From: Candidatus Muproteobacteria bacterium RIFCSPHIGHO2_01_FULL_65_16 | GTDB taxonomy: Bacteria; Pseudomonadota; Gammaproteobacteria; Acidiferrobacterales; Sulfurifustaceae | DNA length: 13,888 nucleotides | NCBI GenBank assembly: GCA_001785175.1 | Contig: MFSY01000003.1 | Coordinates: forward strand, 2,226-16,113 | Direction of reading: 5' to 3' | Shown here: positions 1 through 6,720 of the stretch, piece after piece | Numbering within the stretch: the first letter of the stretch is position 1 | Layout of the letters: each line of letters opens with the position of its first letter | Program-made: the position numbers and the translations under genes | The notes under the pieces: model-generated | What the model was told of the DNA's origin: nothing | The model's input: the letters and a program-made list of their open reading frames with translations, nothing else | The model's database searches: none

Positions 1-958
1 CGCTGACGCCCTCCTTGACCTCCAGCCGGCCGGGGGCGGGCTTGAGCCGCTCCAGCCCGCTGCGGATCTCCGGCAACGCGGCGCCGGCCGCGAGCGCGGT
101 GGTGGTGGCCGCGAGTGCGTTCATGACGTTGTGTCGGCCCAGCAGTGATAGTCGCATATCAATTTCTCCGTGGTTGGTTATGAGACGGATGGCGCTGCCA
201 GCTGCGTCCAGGGCGTAGCGCGCGCTGACATCGGCCGGATTATCGAGGCCGAAGCTCAGACACCGGTGCGGCGCGGCCAGGCGCCGCCACAGATCGCAAT
301 ACGCGTCGTCGGCGTTGATCACCGCCACGCCGTCCTCGGTCAGGCCCGAGAAGATCTCGCCCTTGGCGCGCGCCACCTCCTCCACGCCGCCGAGCCCCTG
401 GAGGTGCGCCTCGGCGGCGTTGATGACGAGGGCGATGGTGGGGCGCGCCAGGCGCGTCAGGTACTCGATCTCGCCGCGGTGGTTCATGCCCATCTCGATC
501 ACGGCGTGGCGGTCGCCGGCGCACATGCGCAGCAGCGTCAGCGGCACGCCGATGTCGTTGTTGAGATTGCCCTGCGTCACGCAACCGGGCCCGGCCCGGC
601 CCAGGATCGCGCCGATCATGTCCTTGACCGTGGTCTTGCCGTTGCTGCCGGTGACCGCGACGACCGGGATGTCGAACTGCCGGCGCCAGAAGGCGGCGAG
701 CGCGCCGAGCGCGCGCCGCGTGTCCGCGACCAGCAGGTGCGGCAGCGTCGTCTCGACCCGGCGTTCGAGCAGCGCACCGGCGGCGCCGGCGGCGCTCGCC
801 TCGGCGAGGAAATTGTGGCCGTCGCCATTGGCCCCCCTGAGCGCCACGAACAACTCGCCCGCCTTGAGCGTGCGCGTGTCCGTGCCCACGCCGGTGAACT
901 CGGCGTCCCGACCCGCGAGCGGCGCCTGCAACACGTCGGCGAGGGCGGCGAGCGACAT
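1..958 (-). CDS. murF: UDP-MurNAc-tripeptide--D-alanyl-D-alanine ligase MurF (3' end missing)
   Basis: MurF adds D-Ala-D-Ala to UDP-MurNAc-tripeptide, the last cytoplasmic step in building the peptidoglycan pentapeptide precursor. The 319 visible residues cover the N-terminal domain, the ATP-binding central domain and the start of the C-terminal domain. The full protein is usually about 450 residues, so roughly 130 are beyond the left edge. Visible landmarks are the P-loop TGSNGKTT (residues 103-110), NLNNDIGVPLTLL (131-143), EMGMNHRGEIEYL (155-167), NAAEAHLQGLGG (180-191), the likely carbamylated lysine K199 in ARAKGEIF, and GRHNVMNALAA (274-284). The ATG at 958-956 shares its A with the murE TGA stop (TGATG), which supports translational coupling. 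Residues about 259-271 use AT-rich, rare-type codons unlike the rest of the gene. Identification is secure from motifs and dcw position. Confidence 0.97.
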   Translation of the reverse strand, partial: MSLAALADVLQAPLAGRDAEFTGVGTDTRTLKAGELFVALRGANGDGHNFLAEASAAGAAGALLERRVETTLPHLLVADTRRALGALAAFWRRQFDIPVVAVTGSNGKTTVKDMIGAILGRAGPGCVTQGNLNNDIGVPLTLLRMCAGDRHAVIEMGMNHRGEIEYLTRLARPTIALVINAAEAHLQGLGGVEEVARAKGEIFSGLTEDGVAVINADDAYCDLWRRLAAPHRCLSFGLDNPADVSARYALDAAGSAIRLITNHGEIDMRLSLLGRHNVMNALAATTTALAAGAALPEIRSGLERLKPAPGRLEVKEGVS

Positions 959-2523
959 CACGCCGCCTCCCCCAGCAGGCCGAGCACGGCGTCGCGGTCG
1001 CTGTAGGGCACGCGCTCGTCGCCGATCTGCTGATAGTCCTCGTGGCCCTTGCCGGCCACGAGCACGATGTCGGCGGCGCCGGCCTCGGCGAGGGCGGCGG
1101 CGATGGCGGCCCGGCGCCCGCGGATCACGCGCGCCGCGGCGCGCATGCCGGCGCGGATGTCGGCGATGATCCGCTCCGGCGGTTCGTGGCGCGGGTTGTC
1201 GTCGGTGAGCACGACGACATCGGCCAGGCGCTCGGCGATCCGGCCCATCTCGGGGCGCTTGCCGCGGTCGCGGTCGCCGCCGCAGCCGAAGACGCACCAC
1301 AATTTTCCCGCGGCGTGCTCGCGCAGCGCAAGCAGGATCTTTTCCAGCGCGTCCGGGGTGTGCGCGTAATCCACGACCACGAGCGGCAGCCCGCGGGCGC
1401 CGCCGAAACGCTCGACGCGCCCGGGCACGGGCCGCGCCCGGCTCAGGCGCTGCGCCGCCTGCCGCACATCCATGCCCAACGCCAGCAGGGTGGCGAGCAC
1501 GGCGAGCAGGTTATAGGCGTTGAAGCGCCCGTACAGCGGGCTTGCGAGCTCGCACGCGCCGGCGGGCGTGTCCACGCGCAGCCACAGCCCCTCGTGCGTC
1601 AGCCGGACCTCGCGCGCGCGCACGTCGCCGCCCTCCAGCCCGTAGCTCAGGGTCCGGACACGGCCGCCGATTCGCGCCAGCAGCCCGCGGCCGAAGTCGT
1701 CGTCCCGGTTGATCACGGCGTATTTCAGATCCGGCGCCTCGAACAGCCCCGCCTTGGAGGCGCCGTAGGCGTCCATATCGCCGTGATAGTCGAGATGATC
1801 GCGCGTGAGGTTGGTGAACACCGCCACCTGGAACGCCACCTTGTTCACCCGCCCCTGGTCGAGGGCGTGCGACGACACCTCCATGGCGACGTGGGTGGCG
1901 CGCCGGTCCAGGAATTCCTTGAGCAGCCGGTGCACCGTGACGGCGTCCGGCGTGGTGTGGATCGCGGCGTTGAGCGCGCCGGGAAAGCCGTAGCCGAGGG
2001 TGCCGATGACGGCGCAGCGGTACGCGTCGGGCGCGGGCTGCGGCATGTCCTCTTCTCCCTTCGAACCACCCTCACCCCGTCCCTCTCCCGGAGGGAGAGG
2101 GGGAGTCGGTTCGCTGATGCGGCCCATACCCAGTGCCTGCGCCAGCAGCTGGGTGCAGGTGGTCTTGCCGTTGGTGCCGGTGACACCGATCACGATCAGC
2201 GCGCGCGACGGCGCGCCGTGGAAGCGATCAGCGATCGTGCCGATGTGGCGCCGAAGGTCGCCGACCGCGAAGGCCGGCACCGGCGCCGCGCGCAGCGCGA
2301 AGCCGTCGCCCGCTTCGTACACGACCGCCGCCGCCCCGGAGGCGACCGCGTCGCCGATGAACTCGCGCCCGTCGGCGACCATGCCGGGCAGCGCCAGGAA
2401 CAGATCGCCCGGCGCGACCGCGCGGCTGTCGAGCCCGAGGCCCCGCAGCGCGCGGTCGTCCGCGGCCGGCACCGCGACCAAGTCCCGCAGCAGCTCGCGC
2501 AGCCGGCGCACGGGGGCGGCCAT
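958..2523 (-). CDS. murE: UDP-MurNAc-L-Ala-D-Glu--meso-diaminopimelate ligase MurE with an in-frame repeat insertion
   Basis: MurE is the cytoplasmic ligase that adds meso-diaminopimelate to UDP-MurNAc-L-Ala-D-Glu. The 521-residue product has the P-loop TGTNGKTT (115-122), MEVSSHALDQGRV (214-226), NLTRDHLDYHG (238-248), the likely carbamylated lysine K257 in YGASKAGLFE, GRFNAYNLLA (332-341), and DYAHTPDALEK (385-395). DNPR (442-445) is the known marker for meso-DAP rather than lysine specificity. The E. coli enzyme is about 495 residues. The excess of about 26 lies between the P-loop helix and the next strand (AVIGTLGYG): residues about 134-166 are rich in Pro, Gly and Glu and are encoded by a palindromic repeat (see 2050-2118). 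Every other motif is intact, so the gene looks functional. The ATG at 2523 shares one base with the ftsI stop, and the TGA at 960-958 overlaps murF. Confidence 0.97.
   Translation of the reverse strand: MAAPVRRLRELLRDLVAVPAADDRALRGLGLDSRAVAPGDLFLALPGMVADGREFIGDAVASGAAAVVYEAGDGFALRAAPVPAFAVGDLRRHIGTIADRFHGAPSRALIVIGVTGTNGKTTCTQLLAQALGMGRISEPTPPLPPGEGRGEGGSKGEEDMPQPAPDAYRCAVIGTLGYGFPGALNAAIHTTPDAVTVHRLLKEFLDRRATHVAMEVSSHALDQGRVNKVAFQVAVFTNLTRDHLDYHGDMDAYGASKAGLFEAPDLKYAVINRDDDFGRGLLARIGGRVRTLSYGLEGGDVRAREVRLTHEGLWLRVDTPAGACELASPLYGRFNAYNLLAVLATLLALGMDVRQAAQRLSRARPVPGRVERFGGARGLPLVVVDYAHTPDALEKILLALREHAAGKLWCVFGCGGDRDRGKRPEMGRIAERLADVVVLTDDNPRHEPPERIIADIRAGMRAAARVIRGRRAAIAAALAEAGAADIVLVAGKGHEDYQQIGDERVPYSDRDAVLGLLGEAA
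2050..2118. repeat. Palindromic repeat element inserted in frame inside murE
   Basis: The core is a perfect 9-bp inverted repeat, ccctctccc (2081-2089) and gggagaggg (2093-2101), around a 3-nt loop. A second pair of arms, cgaacc (2062-2067) and ggttcg (2108-2113), encloses it. The segment ccctcacccc lies beside the stem. I recall this kind of element, with CCCTCACCCC next to CCCTCTCCC/GGGAGAGGG arms, as a common intergenic dispersed repeat in proteobacteria. Here it is read in frame on the minus strand and encodes a Pro/Gly/Glu-rich peptide containing PLPPGEGRGEGG (MurE residues 142-153). Exact borders are uncertain: the extra residues relative to other MurE proteins span about 2030-2121. Confidence 0.8.
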
Positions 2524-4238
2524 CAGATGTTCCCTCCGGCGCGCGCCGTCAGCAGCCGCCCTTCCGGGCGCGGCGCGTCCGGCGCGATGTTCAGAATGCG
2601 CAGGGCGCCGGCCAGCACGCGGGCGAACACCGGCGCCGCGATCTCGCCGCCGAAGTAACCGCCGCGCCGGGGCTCATCCACCGTCACCACCATCACCAGG
2701 CGCGGATCCGTGGCCGGGGCGAAGCCGGCGAACCAGGCGACGTAGCGATCCTCCGCATAGCCCTGATCGGTAAGCTTGTGCACCGTGCCGGTCTTGCCGG
2801 CGACGCGGTAATCGGCGACGCGCGCCGCCACGCCCGTGCCCTGGCCGCCGACCGCGAGCTCGAGCATGGCGCGCACCTGGCGCGCGGCCTCGGGCGTGAG
2901 CGCCTGCTCCCCGTCCGCCGGCGACTCGCGCCGCAACAGCGTCAGCGGCAACACCACGCCGTCGTTGGCGAGCGCGAGGTAGGCGCGCGCGAGCTGCAGC
3001 GGCGTAACCGAGATGCCGTAACCGAACGACAGGCTGGCCCGATCTATCGGCGCCCAGTCGGACGGTGGGTGCAGCATACCGGCGGACTCGCCCGGAAGCT
3101 GGCTGCCCGTGGCGGCGCCGAAACCGACGCGCCGCAAGAGCTCCCACATGGTCTTTTTGCCGAGCGCGAGCGCGATCTTGGTCGCGCCGACGTTGCTGGA
3201 TTTTTCGATCACCCGGGCGACCGAGAGCACCCCGAAATTGCGCGCGTCCTTGATGGTCTTCTGGCCGACCTGAATCGTGCCCGGGGTGGTGTCTATCAGG
3301 GTGCCGGCCGAGAATTTCCCGCTCTGGAGCGCGGCCGCGACGGTGAAGGGTTTGAGCGTCGAGCCCGGCTCGAACAGATCGGTCGCCGCGCGGTTGCGGA
3401 ATATCTGGCTCTTGAGACTGGCGCGGTTGTTGGGATTGAAGTCGGGCTCGTTGACCAGCGCGAGCACCTCGCCGGTGCGCGCATCGAGCACCACGGCGGA
3501 CCCGGCGCGCGCCGCGTGCGCCGCGATCGCCGCCTTGAGCTCGCGATACGCCAGATACTGGACGCGCCGGTCGAGACTGACGATCAGGTCCTTGCCCGGC
3601 GCCGGCAACACGATGCTCTCGGCGATCTCGACGGAATTCCCGTGCAGGTCCTTGAGCACGCGCTTGCTGCCGGGGACGGCGCGCAGCCAGGAATCGTACG
3701 CCAGCTCCAGGCCTTCCTGGCCCTGGTCGTCAATGTTGGTGAAGCCGAGCGCGTGGCCGGCGACGGCGCCGGCCGGATAATAGCGCCGATACTCCCGCAG
3801 CAGGCCCACGCCTTCGATCTTGAGCCCCGTGATGCGCTCGGCCAGCTCGGGGGTGACGTGCCGCCGCAGATACATGAATTCGCGCCCGGCGTGGCGCTCG
3901 ACCAGTTGCTCGAATTCCTGCGCCCTGATTTCGAGGAGCGCCCCGAGCTGCGGCCAGCTCTTCCGCTCCTGCGCGAACGTGGCCGGATGGGCCCAGACCG
4001 AATCCACCGGGGTGCTGATCGCGAGCGGCACGCCGTTGCGATCCAGGATCATCCCGCGGTGCGAATTGTCCTTGACCACGCGCGTGTGCCGCATGCTGCC
4101 CTGGGCCTGCAGATAGTCGGAGCTCACGACTTGCAGATACACCGCGCGCGCCGCGAGCCCGCCCAGGCCCAGCACCAGCAGGCACAGCACCAGCCAGTTG
4201 CGGAAGGGATGCATGGGCGGATTCGGCCGCTGGCTCAC
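2523..4238 (-). CDS. ftsI: Septal peptidoglycan transpeptidase FtsI (PBP3)
   Basis: FtsI is the divisome D,D-transpeptidase that cross-links septal peptidoglycan together with FtsW. The 571-residue product, close to the E. coli length of 588, has a single N-terminal membrane anchor (about residues 13-34, FRNWLVLCLLVLGLGGLAARAV) and a non-catalytic pedestal domain with RGMILDRNGVPLA (61-73). The penicillin-binding domain carries SxxK (S293-T-L-K296), SSN (347-349) and KTGT (482-485). The start chosen is GTG at 4238, whose GTGA overlaps the ftsL stop codon by 4 nt. An in-frame ATG at 4214 would remove eight residues and is the alternative. A longer reading extending upstream has an alanine/arginine-rich extension lying over ftsL and is unlikely. 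The stop overlaps the murE start by one base. Confidence 0.97.
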   Translation of the reverse strand: MSQRPNPPMHPFRNWLVLCLLVLGLGGLAARAVYLQVVSSDYLQAQGSMRHTRVVKDNSHRGMILDRNGVPLAISTPVDSVWAHPATFAQERKSWPQLGALLEIRAQEFEQLVERHAGREFMYLRRHVTPELAERITGLKIEGVGLLREYRRYYPAGAVAGHALGFTNIDDQGQEGLELAYDSWLRAVPGSKRVLKDLHGNSVEIAESIVLPAPGKDLIVSLDRRVQYLAYRELKAAIAAHAARAGSAVVLDARTGEVLALVNEPDFNPNNRASLKSQIFRNRAATDLFEPGSTLKPFTVAAALQSGKFSAGTLIDTTPGTIQVGQKTIKDARNFGVLSVARVIEKSSNVGATKIALALGKKTMWELLRRVGFGAATGSQLPGESAGMLHPPSDWAPIDRASLSFGYGISVTPLQLARAYLALANDGVVLPLTLLRRESPADGEQALTPEAARQVRAMLELAVGGQGTGVAARVADYRVAGKTGTVHKLTDQGYAEDRYVAWFAGFAPATDPRLVMVVTVDEPRRGGYFGGEIAAPVFARVLAGALRILNIAPDAPRPEGRLLTARAGGNI

Positions 4239-4516
4239 GGCGCCGGCCCCGCCGGCGCGCGGATGACGACGATGCGCTCGGAGCCGGGCACATCCATGTG
4301 CAGGCGCGCGCGCGCCGTCGCCTCGACGCGGCGGTGCTGCGCCCAGGCGCCCTCCTCCAGCAGCAGCTTGCCCCATTCGATGTTCAGCTCGTCGCGCTCG
4401 GTCTGCAGCGTCTGCAGCTCGGCGAACAATATGCGGCTGTTATGGCGCAGCTCCACCACCGCGATGGACGAGACCAGCACTCCCAGGATCAGCACGGCGC
4501 CGCGGATGCTATGCAT
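4235..4516 (-). CDS. ftsL: Cell division protein FtsL
   Basis: FtsL is a small bitopic membrane protein that forms the FtsQLB complex and helps activate FtsWI septal synthesis. The 93-residue product has only about five residues before one transmembrane helix (about 6-22, GAVLILGVLVSSIAVVE). A periplasmic coiled coil follows (about 27-56, heptad-like leucines in ILFAELQTLQTERDELNIEWGKLL when read in pieces). The tail has the family-like pattern of LHMDVPGSERIVVI (72-85). The E. coli protein is about 121 residues because of a longer cytoplasmic tail. As I recall, short versions occur in other gammaproteobacteria. The gene starts inside rsmH (8-nt overlap) and its stop overlaps the ftsI GTG. 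Sequence conservation of FtsL is low, so the call rests on topology, size and position, which together are convincing. Confidence 0.93.
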   Translation of the reverse strand: MHSIRGAVLILGVLVSSIAVVELRHNSRILFAELQTLQTERDELNIEWGKLLLEEGAWAQHRRVEATARARLHMDVPGSERIVVIRAPAGPAP

Positions 4517-5453
4517 TGGGCGTCTCGGTGCGTTCGGCGACGCGCAGCACGGCGCTGCGCGCGCGCGGGTTGAGCCCGAGCTCGCGCGCGCCCGGGCGCA
4601 CGGGCTTGCCGATGATCTTGAGGCGCACCCGGAAATGCGTCTGCCGCACCGGCAGGTCCGGCGGAAGCTCCGCGCCCCTGGCCTCGATGCGCAGGAAACG
4701 CTTGACCATGCGGTCCTCGAGCGAATGAAAGCTGATCACGGCGAGCCGGCCGCCGGGCGCGAGCACGGACACCGCCCGCGGCAGCGCCGCCTCGAGTTCT
4801 TCCAGCTCGCGGTTGATGTGGATGCGGATGGCCTGAAACGTGCGCGTGGCCGGATGCTGACCGACCTCGCGCGTGGGCACCGCGCGCGCGACGATCTCGG
4901 CCAACCGGCGTGTGGTGGCGACGGGGGCGATGGCGCGCTCGCGCACGACGGCGCGCGCGATGCGCCGGGCGAAGCGCTCCTCGCCGTATTCGCGGAGCAC
5001 GCGCGCGATCTCGGCCTCGTCCGCGCGGACGATCCAGTGCGCGGCGGAGAAGCCCGACTCTGGGTCCATGCGCATGTCGAGGGGGGCGTCCTGGCGGAAG
5101 CTGAAACCGCGGCGGGGGTCGTCGAACTGCGGCGAGGAGACGCCGAGATCGAACAACACGCCGTCAACCCTCCCGCTCAAACCCTGGCCTTCAATCACCG
5201 TCTCCAGCATCGAGAATGGCCCTCGTGTAATCTGAAACCGCCCGTCGCCGGAAAATCTTGCGCGCGCCGCGGCGCAGGCCTCCGGGTCGCGATCCAGCGC
5301 CAGCAACCTCCCGTCCGGGCCCAGCCGCCGCAAGATCTCCGCGGCGTGTCCGCCGCGCCCGTAGGTCGCATCTACGTAGACGCCGTCGCCGCGCACGTTC
5401 AACGCCTGCAACACCTCTTCCAGCAGGACGGGGGCGTGCCTGTATTCCTCCAC
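4509..5453 (-). CDS. rsmH: 16S rRNA (cytosine1402-N4)-methyltransferase RsmH (MraW)
   Basis: RsmH uses S-adenosylmethionine to methylate N4 of C1402 in the decoding centre of 16S rRNA; RsmI modifies the ribose of the same nucleotide and is also encoded in this window. The 314-residue product matches the E. coli length of 313. It opens with (M)EEYRHAPVLLEEVL, and has the SAM-binding motif DATYGRGGH (28-36), LDRDP (53-57), FDLGVSSPQFDDPRRGFSF, LDMRMDP and ISFHSLEDRMVKRF. The start chosen is GTG at 5453, 8 nt after the mraZ stop, because it aligns with the family N-terminus (MENYKHTTVLL in E. coli). The ATG at 5525 would add 24 glycine- and alanine-rich residues overlapping mraZ and has no family support. 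Confidence 0.96.
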   Translation of the reverse strand: MEEYRHAPVLLEEVLQALNVRGDGVYVDATYGRGGHAAEILRRLGPDGRLLALDRDPEACAAARARFSGDGRFQITRGPFSMLETVIEGQGLSGRVDGVLFDLGVSSPQFDDPRRGFSFRQDAPLDMRMDPESGFSAAHWIVRADEAEIARVLREYGEERFARRIARAVVRERAIAPVATTRRLAEIVARAVPTREVGQHPATRTFQAIRIHINRELEELEAALPRAVSVLAPGGRLAVISFHSLEDRMVKRFLRIEARGAELPPDLPVRQTHFRVRLKIIGKPVRPGARELGLNPRARSAVLRVAERTETPNA

Positions 5454-5461
5454 ACCGCCGC

Positions 5462-5914
5462 CTACAGGGACAACGACTCCAGGTCCGGAGGCAGCTTGCC
5501 CTCCTCCTCTCCCACCATCAGCCATTCCGCGCGGCGCGCGTTCCAGGCGTCCTCGTTCCAGATCTCAAACTTGTTTCCCTGTCCGATCAGCACCACCGCC
5601 TTCAGCAGGTTGGCGAACTCGCGCAGCGGCGGCGGCAACAGGATTCGACCGTTGGCGTCGAGCTCGCATTCCGTGGCATGACCGATCAGCAGCCGCTGCA
5701 GACGCCGCGCCTGCTTGTTGAATCCGGGCAGGCGCACCAGCTTGCGCTCGATCTCCTCCCAGTCCGGCAGCGGATAGAGCAACAGGCAGTGGTCGCGATC
5801 CACGGTCAGCACCATCTGGCCGTTGCAATGCCGCACGAGCCCATCGCGGTAACGCGTCGGGATCGCCAGCCGGCCCTTGCTGTCCAGATTCAGCGCATTT
5901 ACGCCACGAAACAT
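5462..5914 (-). CDS. mraZ: Transcriptional regulator MraZ
   Basis: MraZ is the first gene of the dcw cluster and a DNA-binding autorepressor of that operon. Its ring-shaped oligomers bind tandem GTGG-type repeats in the promoter region. The 150-residue product (E. coli 152) has two AbrB/SpoVT-like half domains, each with the family D-x-x-x-R motif: DSKGR (11-15) and DANGR (86-90). Other conserved stretches are MFRGVNALNLDSKGRLAIPTR at the N-terminus (in two blocks), CLLLYPLPDWEEIE (43-56), RLQRLLIGHATECELD (71-86) and LIGQGNKFEIW (109-119). The start ATG at 5914 follows GAGGG at a good ribosome-binding distance. The operator array and promoter are just upstream, so autoregulation is expected here too. 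Confidence 0.97.
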   Translation of the reverse strand: MFRGVNALNLDSKGRLAIPTRYRDGLVRHCNGQMVLTVDRDHCLLLYPLPDWEEIERKLVRLPGFNKQARRLQRLLIGHATECELDANGRILLPPPLREFANLLKAVVLIGQGNKFEIWNEDAWNARRAEWLMVGEEEGKLPPDLESLSL

Positions 5915-5964
5915 TTATTCCCTCTTTTACCCGCCCTATTCCACAATTTTCCACAATTTCCCAC
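5915..5964 (-). promoter_or_regulatory. MraZ operator array: 10-bp-phased direct repeats
   Basis: On the minus strand the 50 bases before the mraZ ATG fall into five 10-bp units: GTGGGA+AATT (5964-5955), GTGGAA+AATT (5954-5945), GTGGAA+TAGG (5944-5935), GCGGGT+AAAA (5934-5925) and GAGGGA+ATAA (5924-5915). The first three are strong matches to the known MraZ box type (GTGG-A hexamers spaced one helical turn apart, so all on the same DNA face). The last two are degenerate, and the fifth doubles as the Shine-Dalgarno sequence. The array starts 2 nt downstream of the predicted transcription start at about 5966, so bound MraZ would block promoter clearance. Confidence 0.88.
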
Positions 5965-5972
5965 TTGATCAC

Positions 5973-6002
5973 ACTATAGATAGCATCAGCAAGCAGTGTC
6001 AA
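5973..6002 (-). promoter_or_regulatory. Promoter of the mraZ/dcw operon
   Basis: On the minus strand a perfect -35 TTGACA (6002-5997) is followed by an 18-bp spacer and the -10 TATAGT (5978-5973, five of six consensus bases). The expected start is the A near 5966, giving a leader of about 52 nt before mraZ. The MraZ boxes lie inside that leader. Confidence 0.85.
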
Positions 6003-6190
6003 GGAAAAATCGGTACCCAAGAGGGAATTTCTCCTTTTCAAGACAGCGAGTTAGATAGACAAGTTGGAACGGCGAGGGGCCATGCCGCGACGAGGCTGGA
6101 ATCAGCCGCTAAAACCGGTAGGTTACAACCAATAAACTCGACCAATATGTGTAGGAAAAACAAAAAATTATATGATCAACTTAATGTAAG
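6003..6190. other. AT-rich spacer between rnpB and mraZ
   Basis: This 188-bp stretch has no convincing gene and is clearly more AT-rich than its surroundings. A TATAAT hexamer on the minus strand (6169-6174) sits in tgatcatataat but has no acceptable -35, so I do not call it a promoter. No strong hairpin is visible. Confidence 0.6.
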
Positions 6191-6199
6191 AAAAAAAAC
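6191..6199 (-). terminator. T-tract directly after rnpB
   Basis: On the minus strand the closing P1 strand GGCCGACTC is followed immediately by G and eight T residues (6198-6191). I find no strong separate hairpin: the best local stems (CCGG-CTTA-CCGG, or CGGC/GCCG) have only four pairs. Termination may depend on the folded 3' end of the RNA itself. The assignment as a terminator is inferred from the T-run and its position. Confidence 0.55.
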
Positions 6200-6625
6200 G
6201 AGTCGGCCGGTAAGCCGGGTTCTGTCGTGGACAGCCATTCATCTGGGACGCGCGTCGCCGCGCGCCTCAAGCAGCCTACCCGGGAACGACGCGGGCACAC
6301 GCCAATGTTCCCCTATTCGGCCTTGCTCCAGGTGGGGTTTGCCGTGCCGCGGCTGTTGCCAACCGCGCGGTGCGCTCTTACCGCACCATTTCACCCTTAC
6401 CGGTCCTTGCGGACTTAGGCGGTATATTTTCTGTGGCACTTTCCATGGACTCGCGTCCTCCAGGCGTTACCTGGCACCCTGCCCAATGGAGCCCGGACTT
6501 TCCTCCCCGCACCTATCTCCCTGAGCCGTCCGTGAAACCAGAGCGATGTCTCTTCGAGGAGACGGCGCCACGGTCCGAGACAACGACTCAGAAAGATAGA
6601 TGCGGGGCGGCTGTCTGGCCGACTC
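6200..6625 (-). ncRNA. rnpB: RNase P RNA, bacterial class A
   Basis: This is the catalytic RNA of RNase P, which trims tRNA 5' leaders. The ends pair perfectly as P1: GAGTCGGCC (6625-6617) with GGCCGACTC (6208-6200). Conserved elements on the minus strand are GAGGAAAGTCCGGGC (6505-6491), GGCAGGGTGCCAGGTAACGCC, the P15 region AGGGTGAAATGGTGCGG followed by TAAGAGCGCACCG, GGAGCAAGGCCGAATAGGGG, CCGGGTAGGCTGCTTGAG, AGATGAATGGCTGTCCACGA and ACAGAACCCGGCTTA (6225-6211). The RNA is about 426 nt against 377 in E. coli. Most of the excess is an enlarged P3 arm (6507-6606). As I recall, rnpB also lies between mraZ and rsmI in Pseudomonas. Exact ends are inferred from P1 and the promoter. Confidence 0.97.
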
Positions 6626-6631
6626 AAAAGC

Positions 6632-6660
6632 ATTATACCAGTGAAATGGAGGAATGTTCC
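6632..6660 (-). promoter_or_regulatory. rnpB promoter with extended -10
   Basis: On the minus strand a perfect -10 TATAAT (6637-6632) is preceded by TGG, giving the extended form TGnTATAAT. The -35 is poor (GGAACA, 6660-6655, 17-bp spacer), as is common with extended -10 promoters. Six bases separate the -10 from G6625, the first base of the P1 helix, so transcription would start at or next to the mature 5' end. Confidence 0.85.
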
Positions 6661-6720
6661 CGCGGCCCTGGTGTCGCCATTCGCCCGCCGGCTGATGATT
6701 ATGGACACCGCCCATCGAAC

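Noticed and set aside
1042..2658. 538-codon plus-strand frame antisense to murE
   Set aside because: Shadow of murE; it contains the reverse reading of the palindrome but no other recognisable feature.
4238..4376. Longer FtsI start extending into ftsL
   Set aside because: The added 46 residues are Ala/Gly/Arg-rich, antagonistic to the known short cytoplasmic N-terminus, and lie in the ftsL frame's shadow.
2778..5681. Very long open frame (967 codons) on the plus strand antisense to ftsI, ftsL and rsmH
   Set aside because: It is a shadow of GC-rich codons on the opposite strand. The translation is low-complexity in Arg, Ala, Gly and His with no family signature, and the minus-strand genes are unmistakable.
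6169..6174. Minus-strand TATAAT downstream of rnpB as a second mraZ promoter
   Set aside because: No -35 at acceptable spacing (TTTTTC at 17 bp), in an AT-rich stretch where the hexamer is expected by chance. The TTGACA-18-TATAGT promoter nearer mraZ is far better.
5877..6524. Plus-strand frame crossing the mraZ leader and the rnpB gene
   Set aside because: The region is explained by the MraZ operator, promoter and RNase P RNA on the other strand; the peptide has no domain.
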